Shown: positions 1 to 6,785 of the stretch, piece after piece
Position numbering within the stretch: position 1 is the stretch's first letter
Layout of the letters: each line of letters begins with the position of its first letter
Assembly: GCA_040905965.1 (NCBI GenBank)
Contig: JBBDQP010000010.1
Coordinates: forward strand, 1 to 11,629
DNA length: 11,629 nucleotides
From: DATHWB01 sp040905965
GTDB taxonomy: Bacteria; Actinomycetota; Acidimicrobiia; Spongiisociales; ZC4RG35
Direction: 5' to 3'
The notes under the pieces: model-generated
Database searches by the model: none
What the model was told of the DNA's origin: nothing
Seen by the model: the letters and a program-made list of their open reading frames with translations, nothing else
Program-made: the position numbers and the translations under genes

Positions 1-384
1 TGGGAGTTCGACTTCCAGGGGATCGCGGACAACGTCTTCGGTGGGGACCTCGCCACTGCAGAACGCGTGGTCGGGATCTACCAGTCCAATTGCGCTCGCT
101 GTCACACGTCGGGTTACTCGGCTGGCGTGGCCTTCGCCCAGGAAGCGGGTTCCGGCGGGTTCGGCCCCGCCCTGTGGGACGGACGCCCGGCGGTGCAGTT
201 CCTCACTGAAGAGGCCCTCGTCGAGTTCCTCAAGGTGGGGGCAGAAGCAAACACGCCATACGGCGTGAACGGCTTCGGGAACGGCCAGATGCCCGGCTTC
301 GGCACGACCCTCTCCACCGAGGACCTCACGAATCTGGCTCGCTGGCTGCGGGCAGGCAACCTCACTGGGATGGGAGGCAACTGA
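1..384 (+). CDS. Class I cytochrome c, C-terminal part (5' end outside window)
   Basis: The frame is open from base 1, so the gene starts upstream; the first in-frame GTG (67) is probably not its start. The visible 127 residues hold one covalent heme-c site, CARCH (residues 31-35, bases 91-105). About 62 residues later comes a methionine in the context GQMPGFG (residue 97), the likely sixth heme ligand. This His/Met pair and the final helix with LARWLRAG are typical of the mono-heme cytochrome c/CBB3-III fold, so the protein should carry electrons outside the membrane or be a subunit of a respiratory complex. No membrane helix follows the heme domain; an anchor or signal peptide, if any, lies in the missing N-terminus. 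The stop shares one base with the next start (TGATG), so the two are coupled. I cannot tell which complex it serves. Confidence 0.88.
   Translation, partial: WEFDFQGIADNVFGGDLATAERVVGIYQSNCARCHTSGYSAGVAFAQEAGSGGFGPALWDGRPAVQFLTEEALVEFLKVGAEANTPYGVNGFGNGQMPGFGTTLSTEDLTNLARWLRAGNLTGMGGN
372..377 (+). promoter_or_regulatory. Ribosome binding site of the small membrane protein
   Basis: GGGAGG lies inside the last codons of the cytochrome c gene, six bases before the ATG at 384. It favours that ATG over the in-frame ATG at 396. It contrasts with the operon-leading genes of this window, which have no such site. Confidence 0.7.
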
Positions 385-737
385 TGCGCGAACTCATGCG
401 GGAGCTGCTGTCGGCGAACCTCTTCGTCACCGGGATCATCCTTACGTTGGCCTCGGTGGTCATCTTCTTCGGGTCGATCTACCTGCTCAACTACACGAAC
501 CTCGGCAAGAAGCTCGCCTTCCTCGTGACGGGTGCCGGCATCTTCGGATGGAGCACGATCGGATCGTTGCTCTTCGTTCTCTACGCCCCGCGTGGTCCGC
601 GTCCGGAGAACATCGAAGGCCTGAATGCATTCGAGATCCGGATCATTCCCATCGCCTACATGCTCGTTTCGTTGATCCTCTTCATCATGTTCCTTGTCGC
701 CATGAACCAGTACGAGGAATCCCAAGAGCGCGCCTGA
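384..737 (+). CDS. Small three-helix membrane protein of unknown function
   Basis: This 117-residue protein has three clear hydrophobic segments at about residues 13-35, 44-67 and 88-107. Between helices 2 and 3 is a polar loop with a proline/arginine-rich stretch (APRGPRPENIEG, 68-79). The tail is short and charged. I see no heme, metal or quinone motif and do not recognise the family. The ATG shares a base with the cytochrome c stop and has a good ribosome binding site, so the two proteins are probably made together. It may be a membrane partner or anchor for that cytochrome, or a small accessory subunit of a respiratory complex; this is inferred from position only. The gene is the last of its unit and is followed at once by an inverted repeat. 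Confidence 0.8.
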   Translation: MRELMRELLSANLFVTGIILTLASVVIFFGSIYLLNYTNLGKKLAFLVTGAGIFGWSTIGSLLFVLYAPRGPRPENIEGLNAFEIRIIPIAYMLVSLILFIMFLVAMNQYEESQERA

Positions 738-795
738 CCCCGTTTTACCCCTCCAAACGCGTCACTATCGACGCGTTTACGCGTCCAAAACGGGG
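738..795. terminator. Nested inverted repeat between convergent genes, probable two-way terminator
   Basis: Outer arms CCCCGTTTT (738-746) and AAAACGGGG (787-795) are perfect complements. Inside them AAACGCGTC (755-763) and GACGCGTTT (770-778) are also perfect complements around a six-base loop. The element starts directly after the stop codon at 737 and ends two bases before the rex stop on the other strand, so it fills the convergent gap. That placement fits a shared terminator. There is no long T-run after the outer stem on either strand, so it is not a textbook intrinsic terminator. ACGCGT also occurs a third time at 779-784. Confidence 0.65.
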
Positions 796-797
796 AA

Positions 798-1415
798 TTA
801 GCTCGACAGGTAGTAGCTGAGAATCCGGAACTCGGTGGCGAGGTCGACGTTGCGGACGACGACTTCCGACGGAACCCGGACAGTGACGCCGGCGAAGTTG
901 AGGATGGCCCGGATGTCGGCGGCCACCATGGTCTCGGCGACCGCCTGGGCGGCGCCCACAGGGGTGGCGATGACACCGATCTCGTACGGGTTCTCGACCG
1001 CGTCATCGACGAGTTGCGAGATGTCTCGGACGGCAATCCCACTGATGAGTGCACCGATCCGGCGCGGGTTCTTGTCGTAGACCGCGGTGATGTCGAATCC
1101 GGTCGTTGGAAACCCGGTGTATCCGGCCAGCGCGGTGCCCAGATTTCCTGCCCCGACCAGCGCAACCCGCCGGGTCCGGTCGAGGCCGAGCGCCTTCTTG
1201 ATCGCGGCGGCGAGCAGGTCGATGTCGTATCCGACCCCTCGCGTCCCCGAATAGCGCAGGTGCGACAGGTCCTTGCGCACCTGCACGGCGGATCCGCCGG
1301 TGGCGGCGGCGATCTCCTCGGAGCCGACCGTGCCCACTCCGACTCCGACGTCTTCGAGGAAACGGAGATAGGTGGGGAGGCGCCCAACGGTTGCCGCCGG
1401 GATCCGTTGTGTCAT
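798..1415 (-). CDS. rex: Redox-sensing transcriptional repressor Rex
   Basis: At 205 residues this is full length for Rex. Residues 1-75 form the winged-helix DNA-binding domain, with the family stretch VRKDLS at 46-51 and RGVGYDIDLL at 59-68. A Rossmann domain follows, with the dinucleotide loop GAGNLG at 88-93. The C-terminal part has NFAGV, VPSEV, VDLATEF and the final LSYYL that marks the swapped helix of Rex dimers. Family knowledge: Rex binds DNA when NADH is low and lets go when NADH rises, controlling respiratory and fermentative genes. It lies 10 bases downstream of the nitroreductase on the same strand, so both are probably co-transcribed. It has no evident ribosome binding site. 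The cytochrome c pair and nuoABCD flank it and are natural targets, but I found no TTGTGAA-N6-TTCACAA type operator in the window. Confidence 0.95.
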   Translation of the reverse strand: MTQRIPAATVGRLPTYLRFLEDVGVGVGTVGSEEIAAATGGSAVQVRKDLSHLRYSGTRGVGYDIDLLAAAIKKALGLDRTRRVALVGAGNLGTALAGYTGFPTTGFDITAVYDKNPRRIGALISGIAVRDISQLVDDAVENPYEIGVIATPVGAAQAVAETMVAADIRAILNFAGVTVRVPSEVVVRNVDLATEFRILSYYLSS

Positions 1416-1425
1416 GGTTCGAGTT

Positions 1426-2103
1426 TCAGCATTCGACCATCACCTCGTCGAGCGTCTTGCGTCGGAGGTCGGGGACCTCACAGTCGTACGCCGGGTAGCC
1501 GATGGGCATCACCACGAAGGGGCGTTCGTTCTCCGGCCTGTCGAGGATCGTGCTGAGAAACCGCATCGGCGATGGCGTGTGGGTCAGCGTTGCAAGACCG
1601 AGTCGGTGGAGTGCCCAGATGAACATGCCGGCGGCGATCCCCACGCTCTCCTTCACGTAATAGTGATGCCGCTGGGAGCCGTCCGGGAGCACCCCGTAGC
1701 GCTGTTCGAATAGCACCACCAGCCATGGCGCGGTCTCCAGGAAGGGCTTCTCCCAGTCCGTGCCAAGCGGTTCGAGGGCGGCCCGCCACTCTTCGTTGAT
1801 GCGTCCGCCGAGATAGTTGTGACGTTCCTCTTCCTCTGCGGCAGCGCGGATCTGTCTGCGGATATCAGGATCGCTGACCAGGACGAACGTCCACGGCTGC
1901 ATGTGGGCCCCGGAGGGCGCCGTGGACGCAGTGAGAATCGCCCACTCGATGGCTTCCTTCGGAACCGGATCGGTACTGAACGACCGCACGCTCCGCCGCG
2001 AGTCCGCCTCGGCGTGCAACTCCCTCCCCCGGATGCCGAACGTTTCGGAATCGGGGCGGGGAAGCTGGTAGGGGACGAAGCCGGAGTCTGAGTGTTCGGA
2101 CAT
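1426..2103 (-). CDS. FMN nitroreductase-family enzyme, iodotyrosine-deiodinase-like
   Basis: This 225-residue protein has the FMN-contacting RRSVRSFS at 36-43 and TAPSGAHMQPWTFVLV at 61-76. The latter is close to the matching segment of iodotyrosine deiodinase (IYD) as I remember it. The IYD active-site lid contains a Glu, a Tyr four residues later and a Lys about 21 residues after that, which grip the zwitterion of halotyrosine. Here E93, Y97 and K119 sit at matching spacing in EEERHNY...WEKPF. The C-terminal part (ESVGIAAGMF, HTPSPMRFL, RPENERP, MPIGYPA) also follows the IYD pattern. The likely reaction is reductive dehalogenation of halotyrosines or a related FMN-dependent reduction; the substrate is inferred. 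It begins a two-gene unit with rex and is divergent from nuoA. A generic nitroreductase is the alternative. Confidence 0.85.
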   Translation of the reverse strand: MSEHSDSGFVPYQLPRPDSETFGIRGRELHAEADSRRSVRSFSTDPVPKEAIEWAILTASTAPSGAHMQPWTFVLVSDPDIRRQIRAAAEEEERHNYLGGRINEEWRAALEPLGTDWEKPFLETAPWLVVLFEQRYGVLPDGSQRHHYYVKESVGIAAGMFIWALHRLGLATLTHTPSPMRFLSTILDRPENERPFVVMPIGYPAYDCEVPDLRRKTLDEVMVEC

Positions 2104-2116
2104 CGCAAGGAAGCTA
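2104..2116 (-). promoter_or_regulatory. Leaderless-type -10 box for the nitroreductase-rex unit
   Basis: On the minus strand TAGCTT (2116 to 2111) is followed by seven bases and then the ATG at 2103. There is no purine-rich ribosome binding site in those seven bases. This spacing puts the transcription start at or next to the ATG. No convincing -35 hexamer was seen. Confidence 0.55.
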
Positions 2117-2119
2117 CCT

Positions 2120-2141
2120 GTCCGATTCTCGGAATCCGGAC
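2120..2141. promoter_or_regulatory. Near-palindrome in the divergent promoter region, candidate operator
   Basis: GTCCGATTC (2120-2128) and GAATCCGGAC (2132-2141) are inverted repeats around TCG, with one extra C in the right arm. The element sits between the two outward-facing -10 boxes, over the expected -35 area of both the nitroreductase-rex and nuoA promoters. A dimeric regulator bound here could control both. It does not resemble the known Rex operator, so which protein binds is open. Confidence 0.4.
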
Positions 2142-2150
2142 TCTGACTTC

Positions 2151-2164
2151 TATTCTCGCCCAGG
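2151..2164 (+). promoter_or_regulatory. Leaderless-type -10 box for nuoABCD
   Basis: TATTCT (2151-2156) lies eight bases before the nuoA ATG at 2165. The bases between hold no strong Shine-Dalgarno sequence. The layout suggests that the nuo transcript begins at or very near its start codon. No clear -35 hexamer was seen. Confidence 0.6.
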
Positions 2165-2560
2165 ATGGAACTCGTCGACTACCTGCCCATCGCGATCATG
2201 CTGGTGCTGGCCGGCGGCTTTGTCGTCGTGTCGCTCACGGTCTCGCGGCTGTTCGCTCCCCACAACCCGTCGCCCGAGAAGACGGCGCCGTACGAGTCCG
2301 GCATCCTCCCCGAATCCGAGCCCGCCCAGCGGTTCCCGGTCAAGTTCTATATGGTCGCCATGCTGTTCGTCATCTTCGACGTGGAGATCATCTTCTTGTT
2401 CGCGTGGGCGTCCCGGTTCAACGATCTCGGATGGTTCGGCATCGGTGCCATCTTCATCTTCAGCTTCTTCGTCCTCGAGACACTGGCGTACGTGTGGAAG
2501 CGCGGGGCGCTCGATTGGAACGTCCACCGTCGGTCCCGCTACGCCAAGGATCTCCTCTGA
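2165..2560 (+). CDS. nuoA: NADH:quinone oxidoreductase subunit A
   Basis: This 131-residue membrane protein has the three helices of NuoA at about 8-30, 60-83 and 90-111. The family signature PEKTAPYESGI (37-47) lies in the loop after helix 1. KFYMVAMLFVIFDVEIIFLF (60-79) carries the acidic residues D72 and E74 of helix 2. NuoA helps form the quinone-site junction between the membrane arm and the peripheral arm of complex I. It leads the nuoABCD run, and its stop overlaps the nuoB start by one base (TGATG). The start is supported by normal family length and the upstream -10 box. Confidence 0.96.
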   Translation: MELVDYLPIAIMLVLAGGFVVVSLTVSRLFAPHNPSPEKTAPYESGILPESEPAQRFPVKFYMVAMLFVIFDVEIIFLFAWASRFNDLGWFGIGAIFIFSFFVLETLAYVWKRGALDWNVHRRSRYAKDLL

Positions 2561-3048
2561 TGGCCGACGTTCCCCGGCCACCCGGAATCCTGATGTCGAC
2601 GGTCGAGATGGCCGCTCGATGGGCGGCGACCCGTTCGATGTTCCCTGCGACTTTCGGGCTCGCCTGCTGCGCGATCGAGATGATGGCGACGGGCGCGGCC
2701 CACTACGACATCGCCCGGTTCGGCATGGAGGTGTTCCGCGCCTCGCCCCGTCAAGCCGACCTGATGATCGTGGCCGGTCGCGTCAGCCAGAAGATGGCAC
2801 CAGTGCTGCGGCAGGTGTACGACCAGATGGCCGACCCCAAGTGGGTGATCTCGATGGGGGCGTGCGCGTCGACCGGCGGGATGTTCAACAACTACGCCCT
2901 CGTCCAGGGGGTCGATCAAGTCGTGCCTGTCGACATCTACGTGCCCGGCTGTCCACCCGGTCCGCAGAGTCTCATGCACGGGATTCTGACCCTCCACGAC
3001 AAGATCATGTCCGGTGAGATCCTGCGTAACGGGGCGGTGCCGGCGTGA
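2560..3048 (+). CDS. nuoB: NADH:quinone oxidoreductase subunit B
   Basis: This 162-residue protein carries the ligands of the terminal iron-sulfur cluster N2: the adjacent cysteines C36 and C37 in FGLACCAIEMM, C102 in MGACASTGG, and C131 in VPGCPPGP. N2 hands electrons to quinone at the interface with NuoD. The invariant RFGMEVFRASPRQAD stretch (53-67) is present. The reading frame stays open far upstream, but the true start is the ATG at 2560. It overlaps the nuoA stop by one base and gives normal family length; AAGGA lies a few bases upstream inside nuoA. The end overlaps the nuoC start by four bases (GTGA). Confidence 0.96.
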   Translation: MADVPRPPGILMSTVEMAARWAATRSMFPATFGLACCAIEMMATGAAHYDIARFGMEVFRASPRQADLMIVAGRVSQKMAPVLRQVYDQMADPKWVISMGACASTGGMFNNYALVQGVDQVVPVDIYVPGCPPGPQSLMHGILTLHDKIMSGEILRNGAVPA

Positions 3049-3707
3049 GCGACGACACTCCGGTCGACGGGCCTCGTCCTGCTCCCGAGGGGGTGACGTC
3101 GGGCGACGACACCAGCAGCGGAACCGACATCGCCACTGCCGCTTCGACGGCCGGACCCGCAGTTCACCCCGGCGATGATCTGGTCGGCAATCCGGATGAG
3201 GCGGTCGAGCCGGGTTCGCAGCGCGTTCTTCCCGAACACGAGATTCTCGTTGGGCTGATGGAGTCGTTCGACGATGCGGAATGGTCACTCTCTTCCGGCC
3301 AGGACGTCATCCACGTTCCTTCCGAACAGTTCGGCGAGTTTGGTGCGGCGGCCAAGGAGGCGGGCTTCGAGGTGTGCGTCGACGTGACCGTCGTCGACTG
3401 GTACCGGAAGCGCAGGCCCCGGTTCGATGTCGTCGCCAACCTGCTCTCCCATCAACACATGCTGCGTCTGAGGCTGATGACAGCCGTCGGGGATGAAGAG
3501 CCGACCGTTCCGTCGCTCACCCCGATCTGGCCAGGTGCCGGCTTCGCAGAACGCGAGGCGTACGACATGTTCGGGATCATCTTCGACGGCCATCCCGATC
3601 TCACCCGGATTCTGATGCCGGACGACTGGGTCGGCTTCCCGCTGCGCAAGGACTTCTCGACCGGCTCGGTTCCCGTTCAGTTCAAAGATTCGCACAAGGT
3701 CACCTGA
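3045..3707 (+). CDS. nuoC: NADH:quinone oxidoreductase subunit C, with acidic N-terminal extension
   Basis: The 220-residue product contains the NuoC (30 kDa subunit) signature from about 169 to 204: EREAYDMFGIIFDGHPDLTR followed by ILMPDDWVGFPLRKDF. NuoC is a structural subunit of the peripheral arm and packs on NuoD; it binds no cofactor. The start is a GTG overlapping the nuoB stop by four bases, so the two are coupled. Residues 1-60 come before the conserved fold. They are rich in Asp, Ser, Thr, Pro and Gly and look disordered. A downstream start is possible, but the overlap supports the long form. The next gene begins three bases after the stop. Confidence 0.94.
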   Translation: MSDDTPVDGPRPAPEGVTSGDDTSSGTDIATAASTAGPAVHPGDDLVGNPDEAVEPGSQRVLPEHEILVGLMESFDDAEWSLSSGQDVIHVPSEQFGEFGAAAKEAGFEVCVDVTVVDWYRKRRPRFDVVANLLSHQHMLRLRLMTAVGDEEPTVPSLTPIWPGAGFAEREAYDMFGIIFDGHPDLTRILMPDDWVGFPLRKDFSTGSVPVQFKDSHKVT

Positions 3708-3710
3708 GCG

Positions 3711-5096
3711 ATGAGCGACGCGACTACCACCGAAGAGACGACGGACGCCGAACTCGAGACGGTCGACATGTGGGTGTCCGGCACCGAAGAGCCGGAGCCG
3801 CGTGAATGGCAGACGGCCTCGACCGACGAGGGCTCCCAGAAGATGCAGCTCACCGAAACGGAGGGGCGTCTGGCAGAGCAGTTGGGGACCGTCGTCGACA
3901 ACGACTTCCTCTACGACGAGTCCAGCGCAGACGACGAGCGGATGCTCATCAACATGGGCCCACAGCACCCGTCCACCCACGGCGTCCTTCGCCTACAACT
4001 CGAACTGGACGGAGAGATCGTTCGGCGGACCAAGCCGATCATCGGCTATCTCCACACGGGAATGGAGAAGACCGCCGAGACGCTGACGTTCCTCCAGGGT
4101 CCCACCAATGTGACCCGGATGGACTATCTCGCCCCGTTCCACAACGAGCTGTGCTTCAGCCTGGCGGTCGAGCGCCTCCTCGGCGTCGAGGTCCCGGAGC
4201 GGGCGCAAGTGATGCGCATCCTCCTCACCGAGTTGAACCGGATCTCTTCGCACCTCGTGGCCCTCGCCACCAACGGGATGGATATCGGCGCCCTGTCGAT
4301 GATGATCTACGGCTTCCGGGAGCGCGAGCAAATTTTGGCCTTCTTCGAGAAGACGACCGGCCTGCGGATGAACCACAACTTCATCCGGCCAGGCGGACTC
4401 GCCGCCGACCTCCCTCCCGGGTGGCGTCAGGACGTCCGCGAGATCCTCGACACCCTGCCGGGTCGACTCGCCGAGTACGACGACCTGCTCCGGAACAATC
4501 CGATCTGGCTGGATCGCACTCAGGGTGTCGGTGTGATCACCGCCGACGAGTGTCTGGCGTACGGGATCACCGGCCCGACCCTGCGGGCGACCGGAGTGAA
4601 CTGGGATCTCCGCCGGGCATTCCCGTATTCGGGCATCGAGACCTATGAGTTCGACGTCCCCGTGGGAGAGCACGGCGACACGTACGACCGCTACCGGGTT
4701 CGGGTCGACGAGATCCTCCAGTCGATGAGGATCGTCGAACAGGCGATGGATCGGATGCCGAAGGGCGACTACCGGGTGGATGACCGCAAGATCACACCGC
4801 CGCCCCGCGCCCGCATCGACGAGTCGATGGAAGCGTTGATCCACCACTTCAAGATCTTCACGGAAGGCTTCACCGTGCCACCGGGCGAGACGTATGTCGC
4901 CGTCGAATCTCCCCGCGGCGAGCTCGGCTGCTACCTCGTCTCCGAAGGCGGCGGCAAGCCGTGGCGAATGCACACCCGCGCCCCGTCCTTCTACAACCTG
5001 CAGGCCCTGCCGATCATGATGGCCGACACTCTCGTGGCGGACACCGTGGCCACCATCGCCTCGCTCGACCCTGTCATGGGAGACGTCGACCGCTGA
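3711..5096 (+). CDS. nuoD: NADH:quinone oxidoreductase subunit D, with long acidic N-terminal extension
   Basis: The 461-residue product is the 49 kDa quinone-site subunit of complex I. The core begins with MLINMGPQHPSTHGVLR at 78-94, holding the His-rich loop that lines the quinone pocket. It continues with GYLHTGMEK, RMDYLAPFHNE, NNPIWLDRTQGVG and a normal C-terminus DPVMGDVDR. NuoD resembles the large subunit of NiFe hydrogenases but lacks its metal ligands. Residues 1-77 form an extension rich in Glu, Asp and Thr, longer than the usual few tens of residues before the core in actinobacterial homologues as I remember them. A weak AAGG lies before the ATG. An internal ATG at residue 45 is a less likely start. 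nuoE and the later subunits do not follow. Confidence 0.95.
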   Translation: MSDATTTEETTDAELETVDMWVSGTEEPEPREWQTASTDEGSQKMQLTETEGRLAEQLGTVVDNDFLYDESSADDERMLINMGPQHPSTHGVLRLQLELDGEIVRRTKPIIGYLHTGMEKTAETLTFLQGPTNVTRMDYLAPFHNELCFSLAVERLLGVEVPERAQVMRILLTELNRISSHLVALATNGMDIGALSMMIYGFREREQILAFFEKTTGLRMNHNFIRPGGLAADLPPGWRQDVREILDTLPGRLAEYDDLLRNNPIWLDRTQGVGVITADECLAYGITGPTLRATGVNWDLRRAFPYSGIETYEFDVPVGEHGDTYDRYRVRVDEILQSMRIVEQAMDRMPKGDYRVDDRKITPPPRARIDESMEALIHHFKIFTEGFTVPPGETYVAVESPRGELGCYLVSEGGGKPWRMHTRAPSFYNLQALPIMMADTLVADTVATIASLDPVMGDVDR

Positions 5097-5098
5097 GG

Positions 5099-5124
5099 TC
5101 ATGCGCGTACGTCCTGGCGCATGA
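5099..5124 (+). terminator. Stem-loop directly after nuoD
   Basis: TCATGCGC (5099-5106) and GCGCATGA (5117-5124) are perfect eight-base complements with a ten-base loop. They begin two bases after the nuoD stop. This is the likely 3' end or stabilising hairpin of the nuoABCD transcript. No T-run follows, so a factor-independent stop is uncertain. The rest of 5125-5234 has no gene that I can support. Confidence 0.5.
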
Positions 5125-5212
5125 AGAGGATGAAGGCACGGCGAACAGCGGCGATCAGGCTTGGGTGCGATGTTGGGGCCCTTTGGTGGCGGTCTGCTGT
5201 TCGGGGGGTGCC

Positions 5213-5227
5213 GGGGGGTCGTCCCCC
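5213..5227 (-). terminator. Short G/C hairpin at the 3' end of the SDR-LLM-FAD operon
   Basis: A run of six G (5213-5218) and a run of five C (5223-5227) can pair around TCGT. The element lies eight bases beyond the stop of the FAD enzyme gene on the minus strand. It may act as a terminator for that operon, but the stem is only five pairs and no T-run follows, so support is weak. Confidence 0.3.
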
Positions 5228-5234
5228 TGCACAA

Positions 5235-6785
5235 TCAGACCGTGTCCTGCAGCACGGTCATCGCGGCGTTGCGGCCGTTGATGCCGATGACGCTTCCGCC
5301 CGGATGGGTCGCGGCGCCGCACAGGTAGACGCCGTCGATTCCGGTGCGGTACGGAAGCCGGTTTTCCCACATGTACTGCGGGAGAATTTCGCCCTGGAAG
5401 ATGTGACCGCCGGTGAGGCCGATCGACTCCTCGATATCCGGGGGGCCCTGGATGTGGATGTGTTCGACCAGATCGGAAAAGCCGGGCGCGAACCTCTCGA
5501 TGGAGCGGGTGACGGCTTCGCCCACCTCCGCCCGGTGTCCGTCCCAGCTGCGGTCGTCAGCCCACGCATACGGCACGTACTGGCAGAAGGCCGAGAGCAC
5601 GTGCTTGCCTTCGGGAGCGATCGAAGGGTCGTACGGGGTCTGGAAGTAGAGCTCACACCAGAGCTCGTCGGTGACCGTTCCCGCCTTGGCAGCCAGAAAC
5701 GACTCGTGCATCGCTTCCGCACTGCGGACGATCTCGACCTGGGCGCGGGTGGCGTGGCCGACCCCGAAGTCCGGCAGGGCGGACAGTGCGAAGGTCGCCT
5801 TCACCGTTGCGCTTTCGATTGGTGTTCTCGCCACCCGGGCGGAGAACACAGGGTCGCCGAGCATCGCCGCGGTTCGGACCGGGTCGGCGTTCGAGATCAC
5901 GACGCCCGCCTCGACCATGTCGCCGTTGGCGAGCACCACGCCCGAGCCGGGGAGGACCCCGGTGACGTCCACGTCCGTCGCGATCACCGCCCCGGCCTCT
6001 TCGGCCGCCCGCGCCAACGCGACCGAGACCGCTCCCATCCCCCCCATCACAAACCCCCACTCGCCCGGGACCCCCTCCTGGCGGCCGGATGAATGGTGGA
6101 AGTCGACGGAGGCCGTTCCTGGATCGAACGGGGAGGCGTTCGTGCCGATGATCCCCTGTCCGGCGTAGGCAGAGACCATCCGCTCGTCGGTGAAGAAGCG
6201 GCGGAGATTCTCGACTTGGGAGTCGGTGAACATGGTGGCGAGGGCCACCTCGTCTCCGGCGAGCCTCCGCTCGATCTCCGCCCGCGTGGGTTCGAGGTCG
6301 AGCCAGATGTCCCGTTCGTCGTCGGGTCGGATGGCGTCTCGCATCCGGTCGAAGAGGTCGTTGCGGGCGACCCATCCCTCCACCTGATCAGGCGCAAACG
6401 AACGGATCGACTCGTGGGTGGAGGCGTCGTCACTCCACACCGTCAGCGACTTGCCGTCGGAGAAGGGCACGAAATAGGACGGGTCTCCCATCACGATTTC
6501 GAGCCCGCGGGAGCGCAGGTCGAGTTCGTCGATCACCCGATCGCCGAACAGCCCCGCCAGGTAGGCGCACGGTGAGATGACGTAGCCCGGCCACATCTCT
6601 TCGAGCGTCGCTGCTCCTCCGATTCGGTCTCGCCGTTCGACCACCAGCACGGTTCGCCCCGCGCGAGCGAGGTAGGCGGCGGCGGTCAGCCCGTTGTGGC
6701 CCGCGCCGACCACGATGACGTCCCACCGCGTTCGGGTGATGGTCTCCTTGGCTGTCCGGAACAGGGCTTCGAGAGGCGGCTTCAT
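5235..6785 (-). CDS. FAD-dependent oxidoreductase, phytoene-dehydrogenase-like (PYROXD2 type)
   Basis: The 516-residue protein starts its core with a Rossmann motif, VIVVGAGHNG (23-32). ERRDRIGGAA (50-59) follows, whose Glu would hold the FAD ribose. The final FAD-closing segment, at about 484-510, contains YLCGAATHPGGSVIGINGRNAA. This combination is that of the amino-oxidase/phytoene desaturase superfamily, and AGHNGL with SHPGG/THPGG points to the PYROXD2 group rather than to true carotenoid enzymes. No carotenoid genes are near. The substrate is unknown. The ATG overlaps the stop of the LLM gene by four bases (ATGA). No ribosome binding site is visible, so translation is probably coupled. 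It is the last gene of its operon. Confidence 0.88.
   Translation of the reverse strand: MKPPLEALFRTAKETITRTRWDVIVVGAGHNGLTAAAYLARAGRTVLVVERRDRIGGAATLEEMWPGYVISPCAYLAGLFGDRVIDELDLRSRGLEIVMGDPSYFVPFSDGKSLTVWSDDASTHESIRSFAPDQVEGWVARNDLFDRMRDAIRPDDERDIWLDLEPTRAEIERRLAGDEVALATMFTDSQVENLRRFFTDERMVSAYAGQGIIGTNASPFDPGTASVDFHHSSGRQEGVPGEWGFVMGGMGAVSVALARAAEEAGAVIATDVDVTGVLPGSGVVLANGDMVEAGVVISNADPVRTAAMLGDPVFSARVARTPIESATVKATFALSALPDFGVGHATRAQVEIVRSAEAMHESFLAAKAGTVTDELWCELYFQTPYDPSIAPEGKHVLSAFCQYVPYAWADDRSWDGHRAEVGEAVTRSIERFAPGFSDLVEHIHIQGPPDIEESIGLTGGHIFQGEILPQYMWENRLPYRTGIDGVYLCGAATHPGGSVIGINGRNAAMTVLQDTV

Noticed and set aside
2104..2164. A canonical Rex operator before nuoA or the nitroreductase
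   Set aside because: No TTGTGAA/TTCACAA half-sites are present; the near-palindrome here has a different sequence.
2092..2559. Upstream extension of the nuoB reading frame to a 318-codon protein
   Set aside because: It runs out of frame through nuoA and has no family match; nuoB has normal length from the ATG at 2560, which overlaps the nuoA stop.
3993..5234. A 413-codon open frame antisense to nuoD
   Set aside because: It mirrors conserved nuoD codons, as expected in high-GC DNA, and shows no domain.
5121..6575. Open frames on the + strand across the FAD enzyme gene
   Set aside because: They are shadows of a well-supported flavoprotein on the minus strand.
5235..6785. A carotenoid biosynthesis phytoene desaturase
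   Set aside because: The motifs fit the PYROXD2-like group better, and no phytoene synthase or other carotenoid gene is nearby.
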